Positions 43,641-55,678 of a stretch of DNA of 64,000 nucleotides are shown one piece after another; position 1 is the first letter of the stretch, and every line of letters begins with the position of its first letter. The notes below the pieces were generated by a model. The model did not search any database, was not told the origin of the DNA, and was given only the letters and a program-made list of their open reading frames with translations. The stretch is from assembly GCF_963678635.1 (NCBI RefSeq), contig NC_087066.1, positions 61,556,054 to 61,620,053 of the forward strand, read 5' to 3'. Source of the DNA: Symsagittifera roscoffensis. Lineage: Eukaryota; Xenacoelomorpha; Acoela; Convolutidae. Made by a program: the position numbers and the translations under genes.

Positions 43641-44190
43641 AACCTAGTAAAGAGAAAAATCAGGGAGGAGAAGCTCAACCTTCAGGTTTAGTTTGCTGAT
43701 TAAAATAAACCGAACAAAACGAATTAAACAGGGAAAAAACGCTTTTTTGTAAAATTGGGAAAATTGGGTTGATTTTAGATAAAACATAAAACAAGAAGAG
43801 ATGAAAATGAGCCTAAAATTTCACTGAAATCATTATGCTGCAATTTTTCTCCCAAAGTTTTGAGCCCATACTTCACGCCTTCATTTCTAATTGTTTTTTT
43901 TTGATCTTTTCGTTTAATTAAAGGTTAAAGTACTGGGCCAAAGGTTAAGCATACTTTATGAAAGTGAGCTTTGTTTGAGGTCTCAAGAAAACTGTGGAAG
44001 GATTAATCTCGAAAAGTGTGCAACTGCGTATTGAAATAATTTGGATAAAATACTAGCAAAGAATATAGAAAACAATTGACAATTTTTGTCGATCTTAAAG
44101 AAAAACTTTTTGTTTCTAAAGTTTGAAAAAAATTGATGCAAAAAAAAACAATTTTATTATTTCTGGTGAAAATCTCGCCAATTTTATTAT
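43641..44190 (-). repeat. Partly an inverted copy of 42510-42615; rest noncoding
   Basis: 43800-43905 on the - strand reads acaattagaaatgaaggcgt...gcagcataatgatttcagt, matching 42515-42595. The remainder is AT-rich with nothing recognised. Confidence 0.5.
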
Positions 44191-45111
44191 CACCCGCATC
44201 CAAGTTTAGGCGTAAGTAATCGATTTTAACGGATTATTATGATGATTTTTGGTCAATTATAATTGATTATAATTACCAAAATTAGGTGTTCAAAGGATTT
44301 ATAATTGGTTATAATCGTGGTATCTTCCAAGAGATTATAATCTCTTATAATCGATTCTAATTGATTATAGTTCTTACAAAAACCCTTAAAATCAATTATA
44401 ATCGGTTATAATTGAATACAATCTCTCAGTTTGCCAAAAGTTTGTACATTCAAAACTATATTCGAAATATATCTTATGGGTTATTATTTTTGTGTCAATA
44501 AGAAAATCTCTAAAAGAGAGACCTCTTGAACACTTTGGATCATCTGTACACAAATTTTTACCACGAAACAAAAGTTTGGAAAGGTGGAAAGGTTCCCGCG
44601 GTAAATAAAAAATAAATCTTCCGAATCAAACGTGAAACTTATTTGATTTGCTGATTTTTTGGTGTTTAAAAAGGCCTAAATTATGCATCACAAAACAACT
44701 CTAATGGGGAGGAAATGAAAAAAAAACTTATAAATTTGAATTAATTGGAAAACTTAAAAGAAATTCTTTATTTTCATAGAAACTAGCGTCTACAAAAAGC
44801 ATAAAATATAAGCAGTTTAGATGCAACTTCGAAGACAAAATGGACAAACAAAGGTGATTACAATCAATTATAATCATTACAATCAAATACAATTTTGGAT
44901 TTTTGTGCAAAATTAAAGATTTAGAAATTTGAATAAAAATAATGGATTATAATCAATTACAATCGATTATAATTAACTATAATTTGATTTTAAAAAGAGA
45001 GATTATAATCGATTATTAATTGATTAAAGTCGATTTTTTCTCAATTTTAGTAAGACTGGTACTAAAATAGTAATATAAGCGATTATTAAAACTTGAAACC
45101 GGATGCGGGCA
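44191..45111. mobile_element. AT-rich TIR element built of TTATAATCGATT units
   Basis: Termini cccgcatccaagtt and, inverted at the right, gaaaccggatgcggg. The interior is dominated by palindromic phrases such as gattataatcgattataa, arranged irregularly in two blocks (44220-44420 and 44860-45020) around a less repetitive centre. Related copies at 2283 and 11080. No coding capacity. Confidence 0.55.
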
Positions 45112-45125
45112 TGACTTTTTGTCTA

Positions 45126-46922
45126 CCCGAGTCGAGATTTTTCACCTAATTTGAAGCAAGATTTGAGCGGTTTGAGCGGTTTTTGAACGGTTTATCTAAA
45201 AAAACCGCTCAAAAACCGCGCAAGATTTGAACGGTTTTGAGCGGTTTATCTAAAAAAACCGCTCAAAAACCGCGCAAGATTTGAGCGGTTTTTGAGCGGT
45301 TTATCTAGAAAAACCGCTCAAAAACCGTTCAAATCTTGCGCGGTTTTTGTCAAATCTTGCGCCGCCTCCGCCTTGGTAGCGAGGAATGATTTCTTGGTAG
45401 CGCCGTCTCCGCGATGGTCTGGAAAGTCGCACCGTATCCACCTCAGTCGCGAGGAATATAATCTAGGTCGCGCCGTCTGCACCTCCGTCTGGTAAGTCGC
45501 GCCGTCTCCGCCTTGGTCTGAAAAGTTGCGCCGTCTCCACCCTGGTCTGGAAAGTCGCACCGTATCCACCTCAATTGCGAGGAACATAATCTTGGTTTCC
45601 ACCTCGGTCTGAAAAGTCGCGCCGTCTCCGCATTGGTCTGAAAAGTCGCCCGTCCCCGCATCGGTCTGAAAAATTGCGCCGTCTCCTCGTTGGTCTGAAA
45701 AGTCGCGCTGCCTCCGCATTGGTCTGAAAAGTCGCCCGTCCCCGCATTGGTCTGGAAAGTTGCACCTTATCCACCTCAGTCGCGAGGAATAAAATATTGG
45801 TCGCGCCGTCTCCACCTCGGTCTGGAAAGTCGCACCGTCTCCGTATTGGTCTGGAAAATTGAGCCGTCTCCGCCTTAGTCTGAAAAGTTGCACCAAATCC
45901 ACCTCAGTCGCGAGGAAAACAATCTTGGTCGCGCCGTCTCCACCTTGGTCTGGAAAGTCGCGCCGTATCCACCTCAGTCGCGAGGAATACAATTTTGGTC
46001 GCGCCGTCTCCACTTCGGTCTGGAAAGTCGCGCTGTATCCACCTCAGTCGCGAGGAATATAATCTTGGTCGCGCCGTCTCCACCTCGGTCTGGAAAGTCT
46101 CACTGTATCCACCTCAGTCGCGAGGAACTTAATTCTGATCGCGCCCTCTCCACTTCGGTCTGGAAAGTAGCGCCGTCTCCACCTCGGTCGCGAAATCCCT
46201 GAAAAACCTGAGGGCGCACCGTTTCCTGAGTCGCACCGTATCCAACAGGGTCGAGAAATCTCTGAAAAACTTTCTTTAAGTTGCGCCGTCTCCATGTTGG
46301 TCTGGAAAGTCGCGCCGTCTCCATCTTGTTCTGGAAAGTCTGGAAATAGCTAGGTTAGGTCACGCCGGTCACGCCATTTCCTGACTCGCAGGGTCGCGCC
46401 ATATCCGCCTAGGTCGCGAAAGTCGCGCCTTAGTTTTTCGGTCGCGAAAGTCTGGAAATGGCAACTCTTGGTCGCAAGAGTCTGGACATACCAAATATGA
46501 GTCGCGATGTTTTGGTCGCGCCACCTCTGCTTCGGCGCGATAGTCGCAATAAATCATCATGGTAGCAAAAGTCTGGAAATGCCATGTTTTGGTCGCCAAA
46601 GCCTGGACATGCCTAATTTTGGTCTGGAAAGTCTGGAAATGCCAAAGATTTGTCGCGAAAGTATGGACATGAGTTTAGGACCTCGACCCGGGAAGACCGC
46701 TCAAAAACCGCTCAAAAACCGCTCAAATCTTGCTTGAAAAACCGTTCAAAAATCACCGCAAGAAATGAGCGGTTTTTGAGCGGTTTTTTAAGCAAGATTT
46801 GAGCGGTTTGAGCGGTTTTTCCAAAAAAACCGCCCAAACCGCTCAAACCGCTCAAATCTTGCTGGAAAACCGCTCAAACCGCTCAAATCTTGAGCGGTTT
46901 TTGAGCGGGATCTCGACCCGGG
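45126..46922. mobile_element. Composite TIR element with two kinds of GC-rich arrays
   Basis: Left CCCGAGTCGAGAT (45126-45138) and right ATCTCGACCCGGG (46910-46922) are inverted with one mismatch, and TA flanks both ends (45124-45125, 46923-46924). The outer arms (45156-45355 and 46693-46910) are made of gagcggttt/aaaccgctc units that fold back repeatedly. Inside, 45356-46692 is a separate GC-rich array ending in GGACCTCGACCCGGG, so a second element of the same terminal family seems nested. No genuine gene. Confidence 0.6.
45356..46692. repeat. About 30-bp GC-rich tandem array
   Basis: Units of the type gtcgcgccgtctccacctcg plus gtctggaaa, alternating with a longer variant containing cagtcgcgaggaatataatc. 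More than 25 units. From about 46380 units drift to gtctggaaatgcc. Long frames appear on both strands only because the unit lacks stops. Confidence 0.8.
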
Positions 46923-46924
46923 TA

Positions 46925-47330
46925 ATTTTAGCCCAAATTGAAAACACGTGTTCAGTAGTCCCAGTTTTCTTTAATTTTATCTCGACAATCAAAATCAGCA
47001 CTGTATTTGATTGACTTGTTTGCATTCAGGTCAGCAAACCGTCCTACGCGGCTTTTAAAATACGCGAGAATTGATATTTTGGACAAGGTGACTTTCGTAA
47101 CAAAGGATAAGGCTATTTCTTATTTGGTAAGTTCGATCGGTAATTACGTGAACTTATTTGGTAAGTTCAATCGGTGATCTCGCATAGTTAGTATTTCTAC
47201 AGATATGGCTTTTTGTATGCATCGGTGTGACTTTTTGAAGAGAAGAATTTTATTTTTTATTTATTATTTCTGTTGATTTCATTTTTTAAAACCTAAGTAA
47301 ATTAATATGGTTTTAGGTATTTGATTAAAA
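46925..47330. other. Noncoding
   Basis: A direct repeat acttatttggtaagttc(g/a)atcgg occurs near 47118 and 47152. Nothing else. Confidence 0.4.
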
Positions 47331-47633
47331 GACAACAAATTTACGCTGTTTCAAATAAAATCATCTACATTTTACTTAAAAACACAGAAAATTTGCCGAT
47401 CAATGTTCTTCAACCCAGTTTGATCAACTTCTGAGGTTTTTTAATTTTTAATTTCACCAGTTATGATGCGCGTTGTTGAAGTATTAATACTTCAACAACG
47501 CGCGTCAAAACTGGTGAAATTAAAAGAACTCAGAAGTTGATCAAACTGGGTTGAAGAACGTTGATCGGCATAAGTTTTGTGTTTTTAAGTAAAATGTAGA
47601 TGATTTTATTTGAAACAGTGTAAATATGTTGTC
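47331..47633. repeat. Near-perfect 303-bp palindrome
   Basis: Arms of about 150 bp: gacaacaaatttacgctgtt at the left and its complement ending gtgtaaatatgttgtc at the right, centred on cttcaac-type sequence around gtattaatac (47481-47490). Only scattered mismatches and small indels. Confidence 0.8.
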
Positions 47634-47644
47634 ATACTGAATTT

Positions 47645-47787
47645 GTTTTTTTTTAAACTTCAGGTTCAAATGAACTAATAGAGTGAAATCCATGCGACCA
47701 AAGTTCACTCGAATAATTATTGGAGTGAACTTTGGTCGCATGGATTTCACTCTATTTTTTCATTGAACCTGAAGTAAAAAAAAAACG
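47645..47787. repeat. Second palindrome, about 65-bp arms
   Basis: tttttttaaacttcaggttc...accaaagttcactc, a loop gaataattattg, then gagtgaactttggt...gaacctgaagtaaaaaaa. Starts 11 bases after the first palindrome. Confidence 0.8.
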
Positions 47788-47803
47788 GATCAATTGAGCA
47801 ATC

Positions 47804-47835
47804 TCCCCCCATTCTAGCTTGGGGGGGGGGGGTGC
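47804..47835. repeat. C-tract/G-tract hairpin
   Basis: ccccccattctagcttgggggggggg, flanked by gagcaatct and gtgctcaat. Same design as 24031 and 14621. Confidence 0.6.
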
Positions 47836-47974
47836 TCAATAGGTACTTGAGACATGTTTATAACCACTTGAAATTAGTCTGGATGATATGATCTCATAAA
47901 ACAGATTCTCCAACGAATATTAAACGCCAAAATTTACTATATCAAAGCTCAAAAAATACAATCAGAGTGATAAA

Positions 47975-48355
47975 TGAGTTTATACCGATGTGGTTAACTC
48001 ACGCTCGTCACGCTATCTTATTTTCGGCCGGATAGATTCGTGCAACTTCTTAGTCTAATACCGATCCTAATCTTACTCTTATATCTACTAGTCTCAGGGT
48101 GTTTAACTAGTCTCTGCTAGGCTCAATAGATCTAGAGAATACTGGCTTATTGCAACTGCTGAAGTTCTCTCGGAGAGGCAACTAGTTTCTAAGTTAAAAT
48201 CAAATCTCTCTGGTGCTGAAATTACAAGTAATTTCAGCACTTCCAAATAAGTGGGTTGTTAGTTAGATTGATTATGATTGGTTAATAATAAATATTTTAC
48301 AGTGGTAAAATATCCAATTTATCCAATTATAAAATGTAGTTTAGATCAGGTTCCA
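47975..48355 (-). repeat. 3' LTR of copy M
   Basis: On the - strand TGGAACCTGATCTAAAC...AACTCA. It is 381 bp because about 31 bp after gcgtgacgag are missing compared with the P LTRs. The 13-bp hairpin gtgctgaaattac/gtaatttcagcac is perfect. Confidence 0.9.
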
Positions 48356-49941
48356 TCCATCCGGGGTTTACAGATTTTTTTAGAACTATCTTTCTGCAAT
48401 TTGAAGGATGGATGATAAACGTTGGTATTTGGCGAACATCATTTTCTTGTCCGGTTCCTCTTGGAGAAGAACGTTCCAGGACGCTGGAATTATGGACAGG
48501 AAATTGTTACGTCGTCTTTCGACAACGACCGTGATCCCCAATGAAATCAATCCGATTTCAAAATGGTTTGCTATAACAGGTTTTTCTGTATTATGAGCTT
48601 GTTTTGTGTGCAACCTCGTCTGGGAATGGCGTGAAGATCGTGTGTGGAAGGGATGCCTTGCAACTCGGATCTGTACGTATACTTGAACATCGAGGTGGTC
48701 ATTGGTCTAGTTCAATGAAGTCCTTTTCTGCGAAGTCAAGTCGTACTCTAAATCCTTTGAGTTGTGATTGTGGACGGCATGTCGGTTGTGCTTAGCCATT
48801 CTTTTGTTCGAGTGTAATGGGATCATCTAGTCTTTGGATGTTCGTCTTTGTTGTTGTGTATTGATCTATATACTGCAAAGTATGATTTACATTTTATAAA
48901 ATTATGTTAATTCAATTTTTTAATTATGATTTTAGTTAGTCGTTTTCACAAAAGCGTTTTGTTTTATTTTGGTTATTTTGAAGAGTTACTCACCCTTGAG
49001 TACCTCTTATTAAATATAGGAGTGTGGTCACAAAGCGTGGATGTAGCGCGGTGGGTAAGGCCGGCTATAGAGCATGCTCAGGACGTGCTCTCTGGTGGGT
49101 TAGGCCAGGAGTGGGAGTATGATTTCATGCTGTTTCTTTGAGAGGTCCTGTTATGTGATAACGTTTTATGTTGGGTTTATGTTGGTCTTTCTTATGTTAC
49201 TTTGGTTGTGTCCTTTTTTCAAAAATCAAATTGTTTTTGGTATGGGTTTGTCTTGCGACTTTTTTTGTGTTTTATTATTTCCTTCTTAGACTTTATAATA
49301 GTCTTCAAAAGAATAAATTATCCAGTTTTAAACTGGGTTAATCCGGTCTGGGTACCATTGGTTTTCTTTTCTTAGTCATGCTGTTATTTTATAATTTGTG
49401 GTGTTTAGTAAGCTGCGTTGGTTAGTTTGGCTTAGTATATTATTCCTTTCCAACCGGGTTAAAGGAAAGTTTGAAACTTGTTATCGTGTGTTAGAGTTGT
49501 TGAGTGTGAAAGCTTGAAACTTAAAATCATTATTTAAACAATTGTTCATTCGCGAGCTGTGCGAGTTTGGATAGAATTCTTGTGCGAGTGAATGAAAAAA
49601 TTTGAAGGGGTTAGTACTGCTTTCTCATTTTATCAATTTATTGCATAGAATTTGAATTTTATTGCGTTTGGGGGAAATTTAAAAGTATAAATTTTCATCG
49701 TAATTAAGTTTACTGCTTCATGGGGAAATAATTTATAGATAAAATTACTACATTTGGTATGAATTTTATTACATTATTTAGTGCAAGAAATTAACGAATT
49801 TTAAGAGAATTTAACAAGTTTGTATTTTTATTTTTCTTTTCTGTTTTGTAGATGATCGTGGTGTGAAGACTAAAAATATAAATGAAACATTGATAGAAAA
49901 TGGTTAGTACTAATTTAAATTTTTTTCAAATTATACTTGCC
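48356..49941 (-). other. 3' UTR of copy M
   Basis: Collinear with 38458-40061. The GC-rich block with the repeated aacccacc motif is at about 49035-49115. The donor behind ORF C reads ggcaagt here (GC instead of GT), while the acceptor tttttag is kept. Small open frames within are not conserved with P. Confidence 0.5.
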
Positions 49942-51755
49942 TTAATCTTCTGGGAACAAGCCGTGGGGGAAGATGTCGTGAATCATATCTGATGTTGTTA
50001 GTAACTTTGCTAGTATGCGAATGATATTTTAGTTTGTAGCAGTGGCCAAAGCAATTGAAGTGCTTTAATGGTTTTTAGTTCATCGGTGCCTACTGCAAAC
50101 TCGTAAGGTGTGTTTTGAAGGAGGTTATATATTTTATGATTATATTTAGAATTGTGAATGAATTCTAATATTGGTATTTCTATAGGTTGGATAAATTCGT
50201 GTGGGATAAGGAAGGGTCTGGATTCTTCAGCATTAAAGGTCTTCGTGATGGGACAAAATATATACATTTGTGTTATTGGGTCATAATTGCGGAGGATGCC
50301 GTGGAGGTTAGTATCTTTGATGCAATAGGTGAAGTTTAGAAAAAATGGCGAAGTGTACTTTGAATTAAGAAACTGAAAACGATGGTGTGGTTGTCTTGAT
50401 GGAGTATGTAGATCAAAATGATTTTGTATGAAGCGATAGTCTGTATATGTGTGGGTTTGTTTAGTGCGTAACATAATATGGGAAAAGTGCAAATCGCGTT
50501 CCTGTGGTGAAAGAAAGTGAAAGGTTAGTGAAAATAACTGAAATTTGTCATAGAAGCTTTCGTACGTTTGAATATCAGCTAGTGATTCTGAAAGGATGTG
50601 ATCATTCTTTCTATCAAAAATATTAATGTGAATACGTATGATGTTTTGATGAAAAATTATTCTGTTAGTTGCGGGTTTGCGAAGCGGTCTTCATCTAAAA
50701 ATTGGTCTTGAATAGGTCGGATGATATTATGGTCGTAATATTCTATTGTAAATTCGTTAGCTCGGGGTGCAGTAAAAGTTTTTAGTAACTTTTTATATCC
50801 TACTTAAGTAAATTGTCGAGGTGTTAGTGTTGTAGTGAGTCTATATAACATGTCTTTGTTCTTTTCTATGCTGTCATGAGTATTGGTTAGTGGTAGGCAA
50901 AGGGGGTTAGTAAAATGATAATAAGATGTCCAATAAAGTGTTGGCATTAAAACATGTTCATCTACAAAATTGCGTGTGTCATTAGTATCGTTGGGTGTGT
51001 TTAATGTATATTTTGGAAAATTGTGGTAAGGTGATTGCAAGAAAGTTTTTCGTGTTTGTATGTTGCGGGTGATTAATATACTCGCAAGCTGTTCCGGGTT
51101 TGGACGGGAATGGGTGATTCGGGAATTTTCGTTTAAAAGTGCGATAAGCTCGGTGAAGGCTACTAGGTGTTTCGGTGGATGTGGATGATTGTGTGAATGA
51201 TGCAGTGTAAGCTGAGGAGGGTGTAGGAGTAGGTGGATTTGAGGATGTTATTGTGGATGATAGTTGATGTATTGTGAGTGTGTTAGGGTGTATTAACTGT
51301 TGTTGTAGGGTAATAAAATTATCAAGTTCCTGGGAAATTTGGGGGGTTTCTGGGGAATTATTATATGATCTGTCGGAATGAAGTGGAGAATAGGTTGGGG
51401 TCACTTGCGAAGCATAAGAAGGAGTGGAAACGGATGGGAGTGGATGATTTGATGGGATTGGTTGAAAAGGGGGTTTTGAAAAAACTGAGGAGTTGGTCTG
51501 AGTATAATTTGATGGAGATGGTTCGGAGTCTGCAAATTCGTCAGGGGTTTCTACATCAGGGTTATCAAATTGTGAGATAGAGTATAAAACCGAAATATCT
51601 AAAACCGAGTTCGTATCAGAATTTGTGCTTGATGATATATTAATAATCGGAAAACCGGGTGGTGGGAAAGCAAAAAGTGGATTTATGGGGATTTGAGTTT
51701 GGAGGTTGGCTATGTGGGAATTTGAGCGATGGAGGGATCCAAGTTGTCGGCTCAT
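49942..51755 (-). pseudogene. ORF C of copy M: unknown protein of about 600 codons
   Basis: Starts MSRQLGSLHRS at 51755, behind tttttag as in P. The first 257 codons are open and Pro/Ser/Thr-rich (PPPGFPIINISSSTN, PTPTPSSAYTAS), unlike P where stops interrupt. Then shifts lead to 51040-50804 (VLMPTLYWTSYYHFTNP), 50492-50010 (KQTHTYTDYRF, PHHRFQFLNSKYTSPFF, FTYCIKD, EFIQPIEIPILEF) and an end near 49942. The globular-looking C-terminal half is the conserved part. Neither enzyme motif nor membrane segment was found; position after the envelope-like ORF is where complex retroelements carry accessory genes. Confidence 0.6.
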
Positions 51756-51766
51756 CGTGGGCTAAA

Positions 51767-54700
51767 AATTTGATTATTTTGAGACTGAAAAGTGGTGGGG
51801 TGTGAGGTTGTTCTATAATTTGTTCGTATGTATTATCAATTTGTGGATGATGTGTTGTTATATGTTGGATGGGCTTTGTGTTATATATTTGGTCTAGAAT
51901 TTGGATTATTTGTAATTGCTAGGTTTCGAAAATTACGTGGAACTAATGATAATGAATGGTTTTGTGGTAGGGGTGGCAACTGTGGTGCGGTAGGTGTTAT
52001 CTCTATATTATTGTGTTCTTTGTCGTAAGTGTTTTGTCTTGTGGATATTTTCGTGTTATATTCTTTCATTCGTGCATTAGAAGTATTTTGTTTATTGATG
52101 ATGAAAAAATTCCAAAAAATCTTGCAAACAGTATACGTGCTACACTTGCTTGTCTGTTTACTTGTGTGTGTATAGCGCATGAGTTATAGATTCCTTTTAA
52201 GAGTGAAAAAAGAAATCCTATAAAATTAAACATGGCGTATAAGATAGTTAATTTTTCTAAGATGTAATAGGGCCCTCCTAGAAAAGCTAGAATTTCGTTC
52301 TTTATGGTGACAAAACTGAAAATGTTTATACCTGAAATATCTTGTGGTCTGTATTTTTCATCGTTTAAATATATGTAGTCTTTAATGTCTTTAAAATATC
52401 CGCTATGATCTTGTGTATAAATATCTGCAAATCCTGCGGTTTCGTCAAGTTTTCTTATATTCTGGTCAATTGACTGTCTTTGTATTGTGTCCATTTGTGT
52501 TAAAAATTCTTGAAATTGTTGTGATGTTGGATATCTGATTTAGAATATATTCCATTTGATTGTAAATCAATATTTGGATTACGAGCAATAGCTCTGATGC
52601 TTTCGGGTGAAATTTTTTGAGTGATTGCATTAACGTAGGGTATGGTGTAAGGAGATATTATTTATCTTCATCAGGATTCAATTGTACTACAATGTGGCTA
52701 TTTTCTGATCCACATGGGACTGCGGTATCCCAAAAATATGTTCGTCTTGAAAGTGTATCGACAAAACGTACTTTATTTTTATAGATTATAGGGATTCTTT
52801 TATAGCAACGTTTGTCTTCAAAAACATATAGTGGTGATACTTTTTTGGTACAAGTATAAAACCATAAAATATTTCCTTCGTAGTCTAGAAAATTCGATCT
52901 ATTTCCTGATAATAAGTATCCTGCGTAGGGTATTTTTAGTACTGCTAGAAGCGAGTGATTGTAGGATTTGTGTTCTTTCCAATTCACATAATTGGCGAAG
53001 TGTTTCTAATTCGGAGAGTGACATTTCTTGAAAAGTTCGACTGATTGTGTAGTCTAACTTCATATCTAACTAGATATCGTAATGAATAATACCGAAATAG
53101 GTGTTATTCATTAGTGATAGTTCTTGTAAACGTGTGCTTTTACTGTCAGGTGGCTTTAGTTTTCCACCAGGTTGACCTGTGCTTTTTTGAAAGTTAACTG
53201 GAATGTATGATGTTCCTTCATTTATAGGGTGACTTGTGGCATAAGGGTCAAATTTTATTTTTCCAGTGGTCATGTCGAAACCTTTTTCGTATTCGACAAG
53301 TATTTCAGAGTATTGCGTCTTATACAAATGATTTCTGTATTTGCATGCAATTTCTGTTTCTTGATATATTTGGAAACGTGTTAATTTATTTTCTATATCA
53401 TGAATATTTTTGAAATCAGTGCTTTGTTTACGAGACGGGTTCACTTGTTAGTATGGGATTGATTCAATAAAATTTTTTTCATGAAATTTTATCATTCGAG
53501 CGTGTATTTTTGCTACTTGGAATGTTGTGCATGTATCTTCGGGAAACCAAACAATTGTTACTTGTGTTCGTGTCGTAGGGTCACATAACCTTGATTATTT
53601 TTGCAAGGTAATCTAATTCCTTGATAGATAATTGTGTTATCAGATAAATCTCGTGTGAGTTGTACTTTTTCGAGTTGTATTTTCCAATCGAAAAACATTA
53701 TTTTTTGATATCGTTTATTTTTTGTGCCTGCTTTGCAGTTTGAGGGGTCATTTACTCCAATGTTTGCTATCCAGTGTTTATCGTGTATGTCGTAGTTAAT
53801 CTTCCGTGTGCGCCGTTTTTTGGATACTTTTCGTCTAGTTTTATATGTCCTTGATATCTTTCAAGTTGTGCTTGGTGTACAGAATCGGCAAAGACTTGGA
53901 AATTTACTATTTTCCTGTCTGTGTTTCTTTTCCTTGTGATGTTTAGTCTGAGTAGTTTGTTTTTACAATCATCGGGATTTAGATGTAAAAGTCGTTCTAT
54001 TTCACTTTGATAGAATGATTCCTGATCAAATGGTTCTTATTTCCATTGGAAACTTGTGAACAGTGTACTTTCTTTTCGGGAAATGTTGCTGTAAATTTAA
54101 ATCCTGTGAATGTTGTTGCTCGGGCTTTTGAATACAATGTTGCTATTATATTTATAGTTTCTAAAGCTTGTGGTTCTGTTTCGCATTGTGATGTTGATTT
54201 ATTGCATATTTGTGTAGTGTTTTTTGCTCGTTTTCTTCACAATCGTATTGTGTTACTAATAAATCCTGGGGTCCTGTGCGAGGAGAAGAATTTGTGTTTT
54301 GGTCGGAAAATATTTAAAAAAAGATGTGTTGAAATGTTAATATTTTTAGAATATACATGTGTATGATATTCCTGAGTATGGGTTATAAAATGTGATGTAA
54401 CCAATTGTGTTTTTTGGTATATCTATCGTATTTATATATTACTTCAGTTGTTATAAATGGTGGTGGTAGCAATTGAGCTGTTATATTTGGTGGATTTATT
54501 GGGTAGGGATGTTGAACAATATTGTTAAGTTTGATCGTGATTTCGAATTTCATTTGGAGACTATTTTGTTGAAGTATTTGAATATTGTGTTCACGAATAT
54601 CTTCGTGGATATCTTGTCTATATTGTAGTCTGTTGAGTGCCCAACTGTGGAGTCGGTTACTATCTTGATGTTGTCCAAATAATGGCGAGGGTGCTATGAA

Positions 54701-55594
54701 TGTATTCCAGTCTAGTCGTAAAGGGATATTTGTTGATGATTGTTCTCGATATCTAGCGTCGAGGTTATTTGGGAAATTTAAAGGGAAAAGCGTCGTTGAA
54801 ATTTGACTTAATGATGGTGTTTACGGTAGTGATAATGTTTCTGGTAGTGATGATAGTGTTTTATCCGTAGAAATATCTATTGGATCGTTCACTAAGTTTG
54901 GTTCACCTTGTGTATATGAGTGTGTTGCCCAATATGGTAGTCGTGCTGTGGGGTTGGGGGGGGGGTTAAAGGGATTTTCACGTATTTGTTCAGATGTTGG
55001 TGTTGAATCTAAGTAATCTGAGGGTATATTTGAGGTGCTCTGTTGTGAAAGTAATGTGGGAGTTTCTGGCAATGAACTACTTGAAATTTCTGGAGTAGTT
55101 GGTGTTGGTGATTGGGGTATATCAAAATGAACTCTAGGGGTTTGAAAATTTCTGTTTCGTCGTGGATGTATAATTTGTCTATTTATTTTGACTGTATTTT
55201 GGTTTTGACTAATGTTTCTTATTCTACTTAATTCTTGTGGTAATGTGGGGTACAAGTTATATGTTGGTTCACTTAGAGGTGCCTGTCGCTGAACTGGTTC
55301 TAATGGTTCGGATAAGCGAGCGTGTAGTTCCTCAAAAGAGTATGGATTATCTTGGAAAGAAATTCGTGTGGATGTTTGAGGGTTTTGGGTAGTTGTGGGT
55401 ATTGCTGGGTTTTTTTGGGATGATGTCGGTGAAGACTGATTTTGTGATTGTTGCTTAGCAATTTTTGAAAGTGTTCTGATTGATTTTTTCTAATGGGAAG
55501 ATTTATGTTTTTTGTAGTATTCTTCAATGAAAAGAATTAAAAGGATTCTTGCTAAGGCGAATGTGACTATTGCCTTTTTTACACATTTGCACAT
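51767..55594 (-). pseudogene. ORF B of copy M: envelope-like protein, nearly full length
   Basis: About 1,270 codons including breaks. It begins MCKCVKKAIVTFALARILLI (55594), a hydrophobic anchor, with a TAG after codon 34 (55490-55492) and the same frame continuing into a Pro/Gln/Ser-rich region (LYPTLPQELSRIRN, 55255-54821). Between 54820 and 53070 lie broken ectodomain-like stretches with cysteines (VWFPEDTCTTFQVAK near 53530). 53444-53070, 52987-52658 (WFYTCTKKVSPLY, TAVPCGSENS) and 52494-52066 follow; the last holds IQRQSIDQNIRKL (coiled-coil-like), the membrane segment LTILYAMFNFIGFLFSLL and a second hydrophobic stretch. This architecture fits a membrane-anchored envelope-type protein of class I style; homology to a known family was not established. 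Confidence 0.6.
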
Positions 55595-55678
55595 TGTCAG
55601 TATTAGGGATGATAAAAATATGATGAAAATTACAAATAGTTAAAAAATATCTGTTCTACTAAAAATTGTTCGTATCAT

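Noticed and set aside
45318-46013. 231-codon - strand frame and companion frames on both strands
   Set aside because: It is produced by a stop-free GC-rich tandem array; frames stay open on both strands and the 'protein' just repeats the unit.
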